Assembly (NCBI GenBank): GCA_905160935.1 | Contig: CAJHZI010000534.1 | Coordinates: 1,725,501 to 1,789,500, forward strand | Length of the DNA stretch: 64,000 nucleotides | Source: Enchytraeus crypticus | Taxonomy: Eukaryota; Annelida; Clitellata; Enchytraeida; Enchytraeidae | Direction: 5' to 3' | In this document: positions 10,801 through 21,334 of the stretch, one piece after another | How positions within the stretch are numbered: position 1 is the stretch's first letter | Layout: every line of letters starts with the position of its first letter | Notes under the pieces: model-generated | Databases searched by the model: none | The model's input: only the letters and a program-made list of their open reading frames with translations | What the model was told of the DNA's origin: nothing | Translations under genes and position numbers: made by a program

Positions 10801-11060
10801 GTCCCACCTGTATTCAGTGTGTACCCCCTTAACGCCGTTGGTATTATTTTTATTTCCTTTGACCATGATAAACTATATCAAATACAGCGGTGGGCGATTA
10901 ATCCTTCCGCCAGGTATTTTTTTCGAGACACCATCTCTATCCAGCTGGCCGTTGACTTTAATAAAAAAAGTTCGTCCGCCCAATTTCTGATGGCTGGTCA
11001 ACATAGCCTTTTACTCTCCCGAGTCATCCACAAGGCAGTGGAGATTGTTTAGGTAACATA
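7815..11060 (-). mobile_element. RTE LINE, apparently full length
   Basis: Extent set by the intact ORF plus short flanks. The 3' flank (about 7815-7836) carries cttcttctttaagtgc, and the 5' flank includes the GC-richer 10870-11050 segment. I could not fix exact ends or a target duplication. Confidence 0.65.
7837..10866 (-). CDS. Intact RTE-type LINE polyprotein (AP endonuclease + reverse transcriptase)
   Basis: A 1009-codon frame with no interruption, about the length of complete RTE ORFs. The N-terminal APE endonuclease (about residues 60-310) shows RLGTWNVRTLY, MGMCETRWIGSG, IIMGDMNAKVG, NQIDYITI and CDSDHIPVI, covering the expected catalytic Asn, Glu, Asp and His positions. The RT (about 520-830) shows NKASGPDNITAEMI, FLCFIDYTKAFDKV, KRGVRQGCVMSPDLFNLY and the catalytic YADDIVLIAD. 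The C-terminal region contains LYGSEVWTI and KFFGHIIRN, typical of RTE and related elements. The enzyme nicks target DNA and copies its own RNA there. The intact frame implies recent activity. It differs in sequence from the degenerate RTE at 59-62 kb, so at least two RTE lineages are present. The start ATG at 10866 may not be the true one because RTE 5' ends vary. Confidence 0.93.
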   Translation of the reverse strand: MVKGNKNNTNGVKGVHTEYRWDTSLGTESCVRQGKLDRHPTAVSELDKSSNQVGKCNKIERYTRLGTWNVRTLYQAGKFSNIIQEMKRLKVNIMGMCETRWIGSGRVNQDGFTMYYSGGVQHINGVAIITDSITSKCVDGHWAISDRMMLLKIRTRHFVMNIVQVYAPTAQCEEEEIERFYDDLETAKSQCKSQEILIIMGDMNAKVGEEQYGNIVGKYGLGKRNERGERFINWCQSHNQIIANTWYKQHKRRRYTWKSPGDKIRNQIDYITINERFRNSIRNCKTYPGADCDSDHIPVICNILIKLKKIERKERTLVQDFSTLIKDQTIQYRYKVEVQNRFQVLAENDGLNNINNKWDNFKNALVVTANEIIPEKNMQRKTKWINQNILQLMKERQKIKDRESMEYRVSNNAIKKLCKHEKEEWLNKRCDEIEKMKFTDTRKMYKEINEITNRKSNCSHSKCIKAKNGDILMTKKDILDRWSEYIDDLFKDNRMELPEITKEIAGPKILEDEVRYAIRKLKRNKASGPDNITAEMIQATEEFSVKEITSIANDIYDNGEFPKDLLRSIFIALPKKPGAVECELHRTISLMSVVIKIYLRILLMRMRNKIRPEINPVQYGFMDDSGTRNAIFVLRILCERAIELNKDLFLCFIDYTKAFDKVRHSKLIDLLHELDIDGKDIRSVRNLYWNQEAAMRYENEYSSFCKIKRGVRQGCVMSPDLFNLYSENIMRNISEIKGLVIGGYNLNNIRYADDIVLIADSRDKLQEMLDIVTYHSEASGLSINMKKTECMTVSKLKMPQPCLINVRGQNVKQVESVIYLGSLIHQNGKCDKEINRRIAMAKEAYNRMSKIFRSHELSIDTKKRLLQCYIQPILLYGSEVWTISSVMESKLEVTEMWFYRRMLLISYKDHIKNENVLQRMSTCRDLLNRIRRKQMKFFGHIIRNKIVENTVVTGIIKGKRCKGRQRMTFIKSLSKWMQLTETEMIRATMNRGIWRNMTMTAQAWNRHGT

Positions 11061-11349
11061 TTGTCTAGTTTGGAAATCTATAATAATAAACCATCGCAAA
11101 ATTCCGAAGATGAACAACTCGATATTTGGCGCAGTCACTAAAAATAGTTAGAGGCACGAAATAATATGAATACGGATATAAAAGTTAATGTATATCCAAA
11201 GTGAACGTTATTTTTTTGTAAATATAAACATTCGCCATTTAACGTGACGTCACCATGACGTCGTGAAAAGGAATATGAATGTCTAAATAGCTTAGGGGTA
11301 ACGTCGTGAAGCTTTAAATGTAACGTCATGAAGTTTTAAATGACAAATC

Positions 11350-11510
11350 CCGAGGTGAGTTGAACCCTCGTGGGTTTGAATCCCGGCCGCGCTGATCTGA
11401 GAGCAAAGTCTCGGACATTCACTGGACTGGTAATACGGAAAATGGTCTAAATTGCCTAACGGATTAAACATGTGGTTTTAAAAGTGATAGATATCAACAT
11501 ACTTGATTAT
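11350..11510 (+). mobile_element. SINE family B copy
   Basis: Contains a tRNA-like B box (gtgggtttgaatcccggcc), then gctgatctgagagcaaagtc, cattcactggactggtaata and a tail ending gtgatagatatcaacatact. Best-preserved copy of this family in the window. 11511-12185 is AT-rich with no gene apart from the presumed ZNHIT3 promoter. Confidence 0.75.
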
Positions 11511-12185
11511 TCACTATAAAGCGTGTTTACGTTTTTTTAAGTTCTACATTGCCAAACCTATAATGGTTACATTTGTAATACCTACAATGCATAACTGTTC
11601 ATTTCTCAACAATGAAATTCATCTGCTATAAAAACATTGAAACTCAGCGGCCAAACTATTCTGTTAAATAAATTTAGGTGTTTTGGTCGTCGGTTTGGAT
11701 TTGGCTGCATAGTAAGTACTTGATGTCAATCATATCATATTCGAAACCAAGACTTTGCAATCATTTCCTTTACATTCCTTGTGAAAATTAAAACTAGATA
11801 ACGTGATATCAAGCTGAATTTGAATGTTTGACTAGCCCTTAGATGTCGCCCTAATTTGTCAAGACCATTGATATTATAAAGTCATAAAGATCCCCCTAAA
11901 GTTATTCAATCCTACTCTAACCCAATTATAAATCCTAATTCACAATGTATCGTAGGTGTATTATTTCATAATGTAGAAAAACAATTTGAAAATCAAGATT
12001 AGTTAAGTTACAAAGATAAGAGGCCGGGATTTAATTAACTTTATTGTTTGTTTTTATTTACAAAGAGATTCACATGTTCTTGTGGATTCTTTTATTATTT
12101 ATTTAGATTTATTTAAGAATAGTTTCTCTGCTATTAGATCAGTATTGCATGATAAGAAGAATCGTTCATCGACCTGACAGTTAAA

Positions 12186-15100
12186 ATGGTTGCCACACAA
12201 CCAAAGTCGTGCGCTGTTTGTAGAGAGAAGAATCATCAATATAAGTGTCCTAAGTGCCTAATCAAATAGTAAGTTATTTTAAAGTCTATTTAGAAATAAT
12301 TTGTTTTGTTAGACATTTTATTCATCCTTACTGGATAATGTATTGTTTAATGGAACGTTATTGTCGTATTTGATATTTAATTAGGTCTTATATAATAATT
12401 ATTCTATATCGATGAAATAATTTTATTATTTGTAATAAATTATTTTTAATCCCATTTATTAGTTCGCTAATAGAGTATATCTGTATAAATAGATAGTTTT
12501 GTATTGCGTCATGCTGTTTACTTATTACTCATTTATAAGACAACTAAAACAATGAGGATTCTATTTTCAAAAACGTAGATAAATGCTGTTAGCTTATTTT
12601 TAACACTCAAGCCTTCCATCTCAAGCCCATTCTGGAACGAATTGAGGAAGAATTATGAATAGAGGAAGTTTCTGCCAACTGAATCGTTTCTGTACTGTAC
12701 ATGGTAAATGCAGAGAAAGTAAGTTCCCTTGAGGTATTTGTGATTCTCCGTTTTGTGACTGCGACCAATCTCAAACCATGAAGCATATCGTTGAGGAGTG
12801 TCTTTTAATATGACTGTCAGATGGTCTGTCTACGTTAAGCTTGCATAGAAATGGAGCAGTTCCCTGGATTAACAAATACGCTAAATAATTATTAAATTTC
12901 ATTTTACTCCTCATCCAATATTGATAGCACAGATTTTGTATATATCATCTTAGTGTAAGCCAAAACTGATACTGATTGTTAATCTTTAAACGACCTTTTT
13001 AAGCTACGATACTAAAGAATGCCAGTTTTGCTGTTTGTTTTATTTACAGCTGTTCATTGAACTGCTACAAGAAGCATAAAGGTATGGAATTGTTTGAATT
13101 TAGAATTTTCAGGATTAGGGAAGTTGATATTTTATTATCTACGGATTTGTTTGCTCTAACATCTTTGGTAATTATTTGATCTTTAGTCAAGGGACTAAAG
13201 ATACGTATTATATACGTTTATTTCCGTATTATATACATATAAATCTGCTGCCACTACATGTCAACTGTACATCCTACAATACAAAATAGGGGTGCAAACC
13301 AAGCTAACGAAAACATTTAAGAATTAGACACTTAAACTTGCTGGACGCTGAATAGTTTAGTTAAATCTAACATAATGGTACTAAGTTGTTGTCATGTGTA
13401 GTCAAGCTTAGGAAACGTCCGTTTCCTCATCCAAGGATGATGTCAGGGACATCATCAAATCATCATGTAAATCAAATAGTAAATTGAGTTTCTTGTTTTG
13501 TTTGGCTTTTTAGGCTTTTCATGTTAAATGCACGCTATAGAAACATGATGATGCATGAAAATATCTATCACATATAATACCTCTTGTTTAGGCGCTTTGC
13601 TGTTTTTAGTTGATTACAGATATAGGTTTGAATATGATAATTCATGATCAGTCCTATATAATTACTTTAGCTCTATACACAGAGCTTTATGTTCATGTGG
13701 ACTGCTAATTAATTAATCAATTAATTAGTTATTGTTGTTGTGACTTCTGTTCAGCATTAACATTGAGGTAAATCTGCTCATAGTGATTGATTGATTTATT
13801 TATTGATTGGTGACTCATTGGCTTGAAGATTTACCATGTGTTGTAATTGATTTACTCTGATGTTCTATTTTCAGATAGTAAAGAATTTAAAGGAATTTGC
13901 TCTGAAGGAAGCACATTAGTTGCTGACGCAGCTGCTGTTGACACAGCTGCTGATGAAACAGCTGCTGTCATTGACACAGCTGCTGTTGACACAGCTGCTG
14001 TTGACACAGCTGCTGTTGACACAGCTGCTGTTGATGCTACTGTCATTGACACAGCTGCTGTTGACACTACTGTCATTGACACAGCCACTGTTGACACTAC
14101 TCTCATTGACACAGCCAATGTTGACACTGCTGCTGTTGACACAGCTGTTGCTGACAGAGCTGCTTATGAAACAGCTGCTGCTGACTCAGCTAGGGTTTCA
14201 GCTAGTGTTAACAGAGATACGCTTTTAACTCTGGCCTGCTCTAAAGAAAATACTACAATATCTGACCATGTTGTGGTGCCTACAGCTGTATACACTGCCG
14301 CAGTTGCTGCTGCTTCTCATTTAGCTGCCACTGCTGCAGCCATTGCTGCTTCACCACCTACAGCATCCTATGACAGCATTACTCATTCTACAGCTGCATC
14401 TCTGGCCAGCACAACAGCAAACAGCTGTACAACTGCTGTGAATTCTTCTACAGCTGCATCTCTAGCCAGCACAGCAGCAAACAGCTGTTCAGCTGCTGTG
14501 AATTATTCTACAGCTGCATCTCTAGCCAGCATAGCAGCAAACAGCTGTACAACTGCTGTGAATTCTTCTACAGCTGCATCTCTAGCCAGCACAGCAGCAA
14601 ACAGCTGTACAACTGCAGTGAATTCTTCTACAGCTGAGAACTCTACTGACTGCTGTAATTCAGCTGCTAAATCTAGCTTCACTGGCTGCTCAGCATCTCC
14701 GTGTACCACAACGGAACCCAATGGTAGCACTGTCATGTCTACCAAAGAACCATTTGTCTCTACCACTAACTCTTCACCTAATGGTAACACTGTCATTTCT
14801 ACCACAGAACCCATTATCTCTACCACTAACTCTTCACCTAATGGTAACACTGTCATATCTACCACAGAACTCATTGTCTCTACCGCTAACTCCTCACCTA
14901 GTGGTAATACTATCATGTCTACTACAGTCGACAAAACTGCATTTAAACGAGTTGATTCGTTTGACTCTCCTGTCACATCAGCTAGGTCAGAGATGGCCCC
15001 AGTGGTTGATTCAGATGATATGGAGGATGTAATACCACTCAAGAGGCTGAAGCGACTCGGTGTGTTCTGTAGTTGTTGTATTTAATTCAATATCTGATAC

Positions 15101-15931
15101 AATTTAACACCCGATTCGTCTTCTATGTAGAACTGTTGTTATATATTTAATTCTACATCTGGTACTATTTAACACCAGATTCGTCTTCTACAGGTAGTTT
15201 TTTTGAACATATCTATGCTGCTACTTTTGTGTCTCGTTGGTGACCTCAGTTGACCTTAATCGGTTGACTTCAATCAGTTGACCTCAATCAGTTGACCTCA
15301 ATCAGTTGACCTCAGTCTGTTGACCTCAATCAGTTGACCTCAATCAGTTGACCTCAATCAGTTGACCTCAATAAGTTGACCTTAATTAGTTAACCTCAAT
15401 CAGTTGACTTCAATCAGATGACCTCAATCAGTTGACCTCTCTTATGTCTCAAGCAACGTCGGTAAGATACTCGATCGCTGATCAGTACGTGCGGGGTTCA
15501 AATCCTGGGCTCGCCCGTCACTGACATCGCTTTCGAGTGAGGAAACTGACGTTAACATTAGCTTTAACATAACATTACAGAGTCATGAAGCAATTAAATG
15601 CTTGTTTAAGACAATTATATGCTTGTTTAAGACAATTATATGCTTGTTTAAGACAATTATATGCTTGTTTAAGACAATTATATGCTTGTTTACCAGCTCT
15701 ATGTCGTTGACTGTGTTGACAGATAACTCTGAGATGATCAAGGATCTGTTGACCAATCCTCACCTGGTGGACCTGGTTCTCTCACTGGACTCATCCACAC
15801 AGCCTCACCTGGACGTGGAGACGTACATGAGAGAGCCTCTGTTCATGGAGCTAGCCACCGAGTGTCTGCGTGTCGTGGATCCACAGTCGTTCCATGAGCC
15901 GAGCAGTGGAGAACTCTTAGATACAGCTTGA
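12186..15931 (+). CDS. ZNHIT3: ZNHIT3 homologue (zinc finger HIT domain protein 3) with expanded middle
   Basis: Exons 12186-12268, 13050-13081, 13875-15059 and 15723-15931; total 1509 nt, 502 residues. Exons 1-2 form the zf-HIT motif: CAVCREKNHQYKCPKC, then YCSLNCYKKHKD, with the tyrosine codon split by a GTAAGT intron. Exon 3 ends DSDDMEDVIPLKRLKRLG, and exon 4 gives DNSEMIKDLLTNPHLVDLVL, then YMREPLFMELATECLRVVDP, matching the conserved ZNHIT3 C-terminus. The family acts with NUFIP1 in box C/D snoRNP assembly. Vertebrate ZNHIT3 is about 155 residues; the extra length is exon 3: a (V/I)DTAA pentapeptide block (about 13935-14160), a 60-bp unit repeated four times (about 14400-14640, STAASLAST type) and another 60-bp unit repeated four times (about 14720-14935, SSPNGNTVISTTE type). 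Both conserved ends are intact and in frame, so I infer a functional gene. Confidence 0.9.
12620..12860 (+). pseudogene. LINE C-terminal remnant in ZNHIT3 intron 1
   Basis: Reads FCDCDQSQTMKHIVEECLL followed by a stop and LSDGLSTLSLHRNGAVPWIN. Cysteine/histidine-rich QTMxHIVEEC is common at the C-terminus of several non-LTR RT lineages. Broken by stops. Confidence 0.6.
13935..14935 (+). repeat. Three coding tandem-repeat blocks in ZNHIT3 exon 3
   Basis: Block 1 repeats gctgctgttgacaca (15 bp, 5 residues) with variants. Blocks 2 and 3 both have 60-bp (20-residue) periods. All stay in frame, and no period breaks codon phase. Confidence 0.9.
15060..15190 (+). repeat. ~66-bp direct duplication starting at the ZNHIT3 exon 3 donor
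   Basis: Two copies of gttgttrtatttaattcwa, then atctgrtacwatttaacacc, then gattcgtcttcta, beginning within 15 bp of the donor at 15060. Confidence 0.8.
15240..15440 (+). repeat. 14-bp minisatellite (gttgacctcaatca)n
   Basis: About 14 imperfect copies within ZNHIT3 intron 3. Confidence 0.92.
15453..15568 (+). mobile_element. SINE family A copy
   Basis: tRNA-like head (gtcggtaagatactcg), B box ggttcaaatcctgggctcgc, then a conserved tail gacatcgctttcgagtgagg and aaactgacgttaacattagc. Other clear copies: 16318-16430, 19434-19562, 22218-22349 (minus), 24546-24880 (split), 38890-39018 and 55425-55537 (minus). Confidence 0.85.
15598..15695 (+). repeat. 22-bp minisatellite ending at ZNHIT3 exon 4 acceptor
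   Basis: Five copies of tgcttgtttaagacaattat plus two bases, ending 27 bp before the acceptor at 15722. Confidence 0.92.
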
Positions 15932-16260
15932 GATCTTTGTCTTACATAGAGCTTGAGATCTTACTCTTAGAGCTTGAGATCTTTCTGTTAGATAGAGCTT
16001 AAGATCTTTCTCTTAGAGCTTGAGAACTTTCTGTTAGATAAAGCTAGAGATCTTTCTGTTAGATAGAGCTTGAGATCTTTCTCTTAGAGCGTGAGATTTT
16101 CTCGTAGATAGAGCTTGAGATCTTTCTCTTAGAGTTTGAGATCTTTCTCTTAGATAGAGCTTGAGAACTTTCTGTTAGAAGATAGAGCTTGAGATCGATC
16201 TTTCTCTAATATAGAGCTTGAGATCTTTCTCATAGATAGAGCTTAAGATCTCTATAACTT
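15932..16260 (+). repeat. ~25-bp minisatellite just after the ZNHIT3 stop
   Basis: Repeats of gagatctttctcttagatag plus agctt, beginning directly at the stop codon of exon 4, so it forms the 3' UTR if transcribed. Confidence 0.9.
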
Positions 16261-16317
16261 CTGGTTCACTGTGGGTTTCATTGTGACATTTCTTTAAACT
16301 TATAGGCATCTTATGTA

Positions 16318-16430
16318 GGATGTCGCTAAGATATCTGATCACAGATCAGTATGTATGGGGTTCAAATCCTGGGCTCGCCTGTCACTGATATCGTTTTCTA
16401 AAGATGAAACTGACATTATCATAACGGCTT
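16318..16430 (+). mobile_element. SINE family A copy, diverged
   Basis: Same head and B box (ggggttcaaatcctgggctc) as 15453-15568, with a decayed tail. Confidence 0.75.
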
Positions 16431-17994
16431 TACGGCTTTGATTTTATAGGAGCTGAATATTCCCATTGTTGTAGTTTTTTGCCCCTTAGATCAGTGTGAG
16501 AGAGAAGGTGAGAGAGAAATATCAAAAGTCTTTATAGAAATTAAAATGACATCTGCCTCAGGCCAGCTTCTAGTCAGCTGGTTGTGCTGATATATATTAC
16601 TATCAAAAGTGCAAAATATTAATATAATTAGAATAAGTAACATTTATAAAGATCGTTAGATTACTAGATCATAGATTACTACCCCTCTCACACAGAGCTT
16701 TAAGTTGTGGATTTATTTACTTGCCCGAGGCGTAAATATCACTTCTCAATAGGCTTATGTCCAAACACTTTCAGTTCACTCCAAATCTTCATTAACTCTC
16801 ACTTTTAATAATTAACTCTCTTTTGGTAGCTTTTATTCTTAATTACCTAGATAACTTTGACTAAGTAATTTTTAATAGACTAGACGTAATTTAAAAATTA
16901 GACTGCACGTAATTTAAACTAGTTGTCAACTCAAAGAGGTAAAGGGTGCCTCACTCGATGGTCTGAAGGTCTAGAAGTAAAAACATAAACCCTCTCAAAG
17001 TAAGCTGCTACACGGTAACTTTTAATGTAATCTTAACGTGGCTATTGGGCATCTCCATCATTATGTTCATTGTATTATGCTTGAGTTATATTCTGTAGTT
17101 TTCAATTAATTAAACGAATAACTGACTTTCGCTATGAAGGTCTGCAGGTGACCATGTTGCAAATAAATTAATGAGTAAGCCATTTTCACTTATCCAGTGT
17201 TTATAATATCCACGGTGTTTGCTCAACTCATTTCAGCGATAGAGTCAGTGATAGAGTTAGTGATATAATTAGTGATAGAGTCAGTGATATAATTAGTGAT
17301 AGAGTTAGTGATAAAGTAAGTGATATAATTAGTGATAGAGTCAGTGATATAATTAGTGATAGAGTCAGTGATAGAGTTAACCTTGCACATGTGTATAGTC
17401 TATAAAGTCAGTCCTGTTTCGGTCTACTAAAGGACTGTCTAACACTCGTATAGAGAGAGTGGGACTGCAGTGGATTGCTTGTTAAACACTCAGTCAGGTC
17501 CTGGAGTATCAAAAGTCCCAATTACACTCCAACAATTCCACAACAAACAAATCCAACAGGTCCGCACTCTCTCGAATTCTGTCATCATGGGATAACGTGG
17601 GATTCCCTTAAAATCAGGAAGTCTTTGCGCTTAACTGTGCGGGTAATGTTGATTAGAAGAATAAGCAAAACTTCTTTCTTCTATTTGAAAGAGGACATGT
17701 GTCTAAATCAAGTTTGTCCATTTAACAAGAAATAAAAACAATTAAATGTAGATAAAGAATTGTGAACAGCGTAGGCCTACTTAATAAAATGTGAAAAAAC
17801 GACAAAATTAAGACTAAACATGCAACTAGCCTTTATAGTCAAAAAATCTATAAATACTAATCATTGTAAATAATAGATAACAAACAAATTACTTACAAAT
17901 AATAAACATCATTAGTTAATTACATTTAAAATTTATATAAATTCTTACATGTCGGGAAGAAGCTCTTAATTAGACCACTATGAGCAAAAAAATT

Positions 17995-18360
17995 CTGTTT
18001 TTATTCGTTGGCCAGTACACAGGGCATAGCCTGCCGCATGTGCAGCATTGTTTTCTCTCTTAGTTGCTGTCTTTTGTAGTTGTCATATTATTTTGTAGTT
18101 GTAATATTTTTTATATTATTTCTACCACTCCACTCCTTGGTTATTAGTAGGCCTAATCGTTAGCTTTTATCGGCGCATCAAATGTAGCCGGAGCGTAGTT
18201 AAGAATAGCCTTCAAACACATTTGTTTTGTTTTTCATTCAATGCTATCAACACTCGGTCTTCTAAGGTGGTCATCCACAAAGAATAACCGGGCGCAACGG
18301 AGCCTAACTTCGTTCAACTGAACCACGGCTTAACCGGTTTGGCGCACACTTATCAGAATT
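17995..18360 (-). mobile_element. SINE family C copy
   Basis: Parallels 22490-22795: shared ccgcatgtg, ttggttattagtaatcgt-like and ggcgcatcaa segments, then aacactcggtcttc and aaggtggtc, ending in a tRNA-like head read on the minus strand (gcgcagtcggttaagc in the other copy). Note the reverse-strand promoter orientation. Confidence 0.7.
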
Positions 18361-18714
18361 TGTCGAATTTTCTCAGAGACATTATCGATTAAGGCTACAT
18401 GGAAAAATTTATACCAGAACGATAAAACGGCTTTAGACTTGTGGTCTGCAGTATTTCAAAACAAAACTATAACAAAACTATTGGCGCGAATGACCACACC
18501 ACTAGTAAAGAGAAGTCCTGAGTTACGTGTGCAGGTGACAGGACGTGATGGGCTCTGTGGAGATTCGCTGATAACACGAGGCGTCTGTTCACGAATGTTC
18601 AAACACTAGAATCATTATCTACTCTGTATAACTGAGCTACACATTAGTTTTAAATGATAATGTCTTAATATTCATAAGGTCAGTAAAAAGTAATTAACGG
18701 CTTTCGGCTACAAA

Positions 18715-19125
18715 GTACTTTAGGCTACATTGTGCTTAAGGCTACATTGTGCTTAAGGCTACATTGTGCTTTAGGTTACACTGTGCTTAAGGCTACATTG
18801 TGCTTTAGGTTACACTGTGCTTTAGGTTACATTGTGCTTTAGGTTACACTGTGCTTTAGGTTACACTGCGCTTTAGGTTACACTGTGCTTTAGGCTACAT
18901 TGTACTTTAGGCTACATTGTACTTTAGGCTACATCTTGCTTTAGGCTACATTGTGCTTTAGGCCACATTATGCTTTAGGCTACATTGTACTTTAGGCTAC
19001 ATCTTGCTTTAGGCTACATTGTGCTTTAGGCTACATCTTGCTTTAGGCTACATTGTGCTTTAGGTTACACTGTGCTTAAGGCTACATTACGCTTTAGGCT
19101 ACATCGTGCTTTAGGCTACATTGTT
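18715..19125 (+). repeat. 17-bp minisatellite (ctttaggctacattgtg)n
   Basis: About 24 imperfect copies, with two sub-variants (ggctacatt and ggttacact) intermixed, suggesting repeated partial amplification. Confidence 0.93.
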
Positions 19126-19433
19126 CTGCCGATGCTTTGATGCCTCACAGGTCACTGTTATCATCTTCAGAGGAGGAACCTGGTGCAAAACTTTCAGCCT
19201 CTCACTCATTTGTATTAGAACAATGCATGAGCTCGCATTGTTTTGTGCAGCAGACTTTTTTGAAAAGCCTATGTAGTTTAGAAGATGATGTCAGATCCTC
19301 TCAGTCATGCTGGAAGGCAGTGCCATGTGCGTAGGAAGATATATTATAGAAGTAAACAGGTCCTGTATATGCGTGTGTAGGTTGATCGTGTCTATGCGCT
19401 GTAGTTCTTTTTTGATTACTAATTATTTATTGG

Positions 19434-19562
19434 CTGGAGCCATTGGGATATGTCGGTAAGATACTCGACCGCGGATCAGTATGTGCGGGGTTCAAATCTT
19501 GGGCTCGCCCGTCACTGACATCGCTTTCGAGCGAGGAAACTGACGTTAATATTAGCTTTACC
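19434..19562 (+). mobile_element. SINE family A copy
   Basis: Well-preserved: ggctggagccattggga, gtcggtaagatactcgaccg, ggggttcaaatcttgggctc, then the conserved gacatcgctttcgagcgagg tail. Confidence 0.85.
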
Positions 19563-20322
19563 AGGATTTTTACTATTTAGAGATCTTCTTGCTATAAGAC
19601 ATGTCTTTCCTCAGAGCGGCTAGCCAAATACTGAGACAAATGTCTCGTGATTGTCACTGTCTTTATCTCGCTCTTTCTTTAGTTTTTATGTAAAAAGTCG
19701 TCATCGTGTGATGCGTTGACGTCTGTTGATGCAGAGTCTGCCTGAGACGTCTCTGACACTTATGGCTAGGTACCGTTTGCTATAGTTTTATTGATAGATT
19801 GATAAATGATGGCCTGGTTGTCGTTGCCCTCTCAATGTTCTGCCTAGTTTCAGGTCCATTGCATATATCTACTCCACTGTCAATAACACGTTCTCTTGAT
19901 CGACTTAACACATTAGAGAACCGTCGATTAGTGGAAGACCCTGACAACCACGGCCTGGTTGGACGTGGTTTTTAGGGACTTTGTTGTAAACACTTGGGCG
20001 ACTGTTTCTTGTAACTTTTAAACTTAAGCTCTTTGTGAGCAATTCTAACCGTTGATATCTAAACCTGTGTTGAACTGAAACCATTGTGCGAGTGACAATG
20101 AGATAGCAGAATCTAAGTTTCTCATTACTGCGATCAAGTGCAGATGTATGGAGTTACCGTCACATCTGAATTGTTCTCCGCTCTGTATTACTCGCTCTTA
20201 CAACAACTTTCACTCCAATGTTTTCCTACTAAGGATGTAGCTGTATGCCTTTATATGTTAAACTTGTAGGATATCGCTCGTAACTCTTGATTCTTAATCT
20301 TGAAAAAATTAAGCTCTCCACT

Positions 20323-21303
20323 ATGACGAAAATGTCGAAATATACCGCCAATAGAGAAAGAATATGTTATATTCAAATCATACTGACCTTGAGTGTTTTA
20401 CAAGGTCATGAGGCTAGGAATGATCACGTGATAAGGGAGGAGCTAATATCAGTGGACACGCCCCTGGGTGCTCTGATGGGGAAGAGAGTAAGATTCGACT
20501 ACGGTTCAGGTTCGATTTTGTTTTTTATTATTTTTATTTGATGTCCCAGTAGCTCGGTGTCAGATAAAATATTGGTATTTTAACCGACTGTTCCTGACAG
20601 TTGTGGCTTCAACTCCCGGTAGAGCTGATAAGATAGTAAAATTTCGGAAATTCAGAGGACCGGTAATATGGACAAGTATCTATAAAATAAACTGATTATA
20701 TAAACATGGGATAGTAAAAGTACTGAATGTCTTCTCAGGCGATCTCTCTACGTTTCACTAATGAATTTAATTTTAAGTTTAACTTACAAATGCAGTTGTT
20801 GCCAAAGTTGTCTAATTTCTGTTAATTTTGATGTAATAAGTTAATAATACAGTAGGGCAAGATTTCCTGGGGGAAAATATTTCATGGTGAGGTGGGTCCC
20901 CTCTTGCTATCCTCAGCTCCTGCCTTTAGTCGCCTCTTACGTATACGCGGCAAATTGTTTGCGGTTTCCAAATTCAGCAGTGGTCCAACCACACCCGAGC
21001 ACAACACGGGCATCTGCACTGTATAATCTGTATTTTACAGAATCCCACAGAATTGTCAATGTCGCAGTAAACTGCTCAAGATTTAATCTAAACAAATAAA
21101 AGATCGCTTTACTTCTGTATAACAGAGTTTGAGGCGAACACGGTGAACATGTTTCTGGGGGTACCCTACGCCCTACCCCCCATCGGCCAATATAGATTTC
21201 AGGTTTGTTTATCACGTTCTTCCTCATTATAATGAGGAAGAACAGCTCGTACGTGTACTTCTCTGTCTGTCTGTATGTATATATATCTCTCTCTCTCTCT
21301 TAC

Positions 21304-21334
<31 letters not shown>

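Larger units (their letters stand above)
16431..20322. other. Intergenic, repeat-rich, no gene seen
   Basis: Short frames only. Holds a gtgatagagtcagtgatata minisatellite (17235-17380), a minus-strand SINE C copy (about 17995-18360), a 17-bp array (18715-19125) and a SINE A copy (19434-19562). The region before 20323 should contain the neuroligin promoter but shows no clear TATA element. Confidence 0.65.

Noticed and set aside
12650-12850. Additional ZNHIT3 exon in intron 1
   Set aside because: The Cys/His motif belongs to a LINE C-terminus and carries stops; exons 1 and 2 join perfectly without it.
13852-15042. Minus-strand Ala/Ser/Val frames over ZNHIT3 exon 3
   Set aside because: Antisense of the in-frame coding repeats; the plus frame links to conserved flanking exons.
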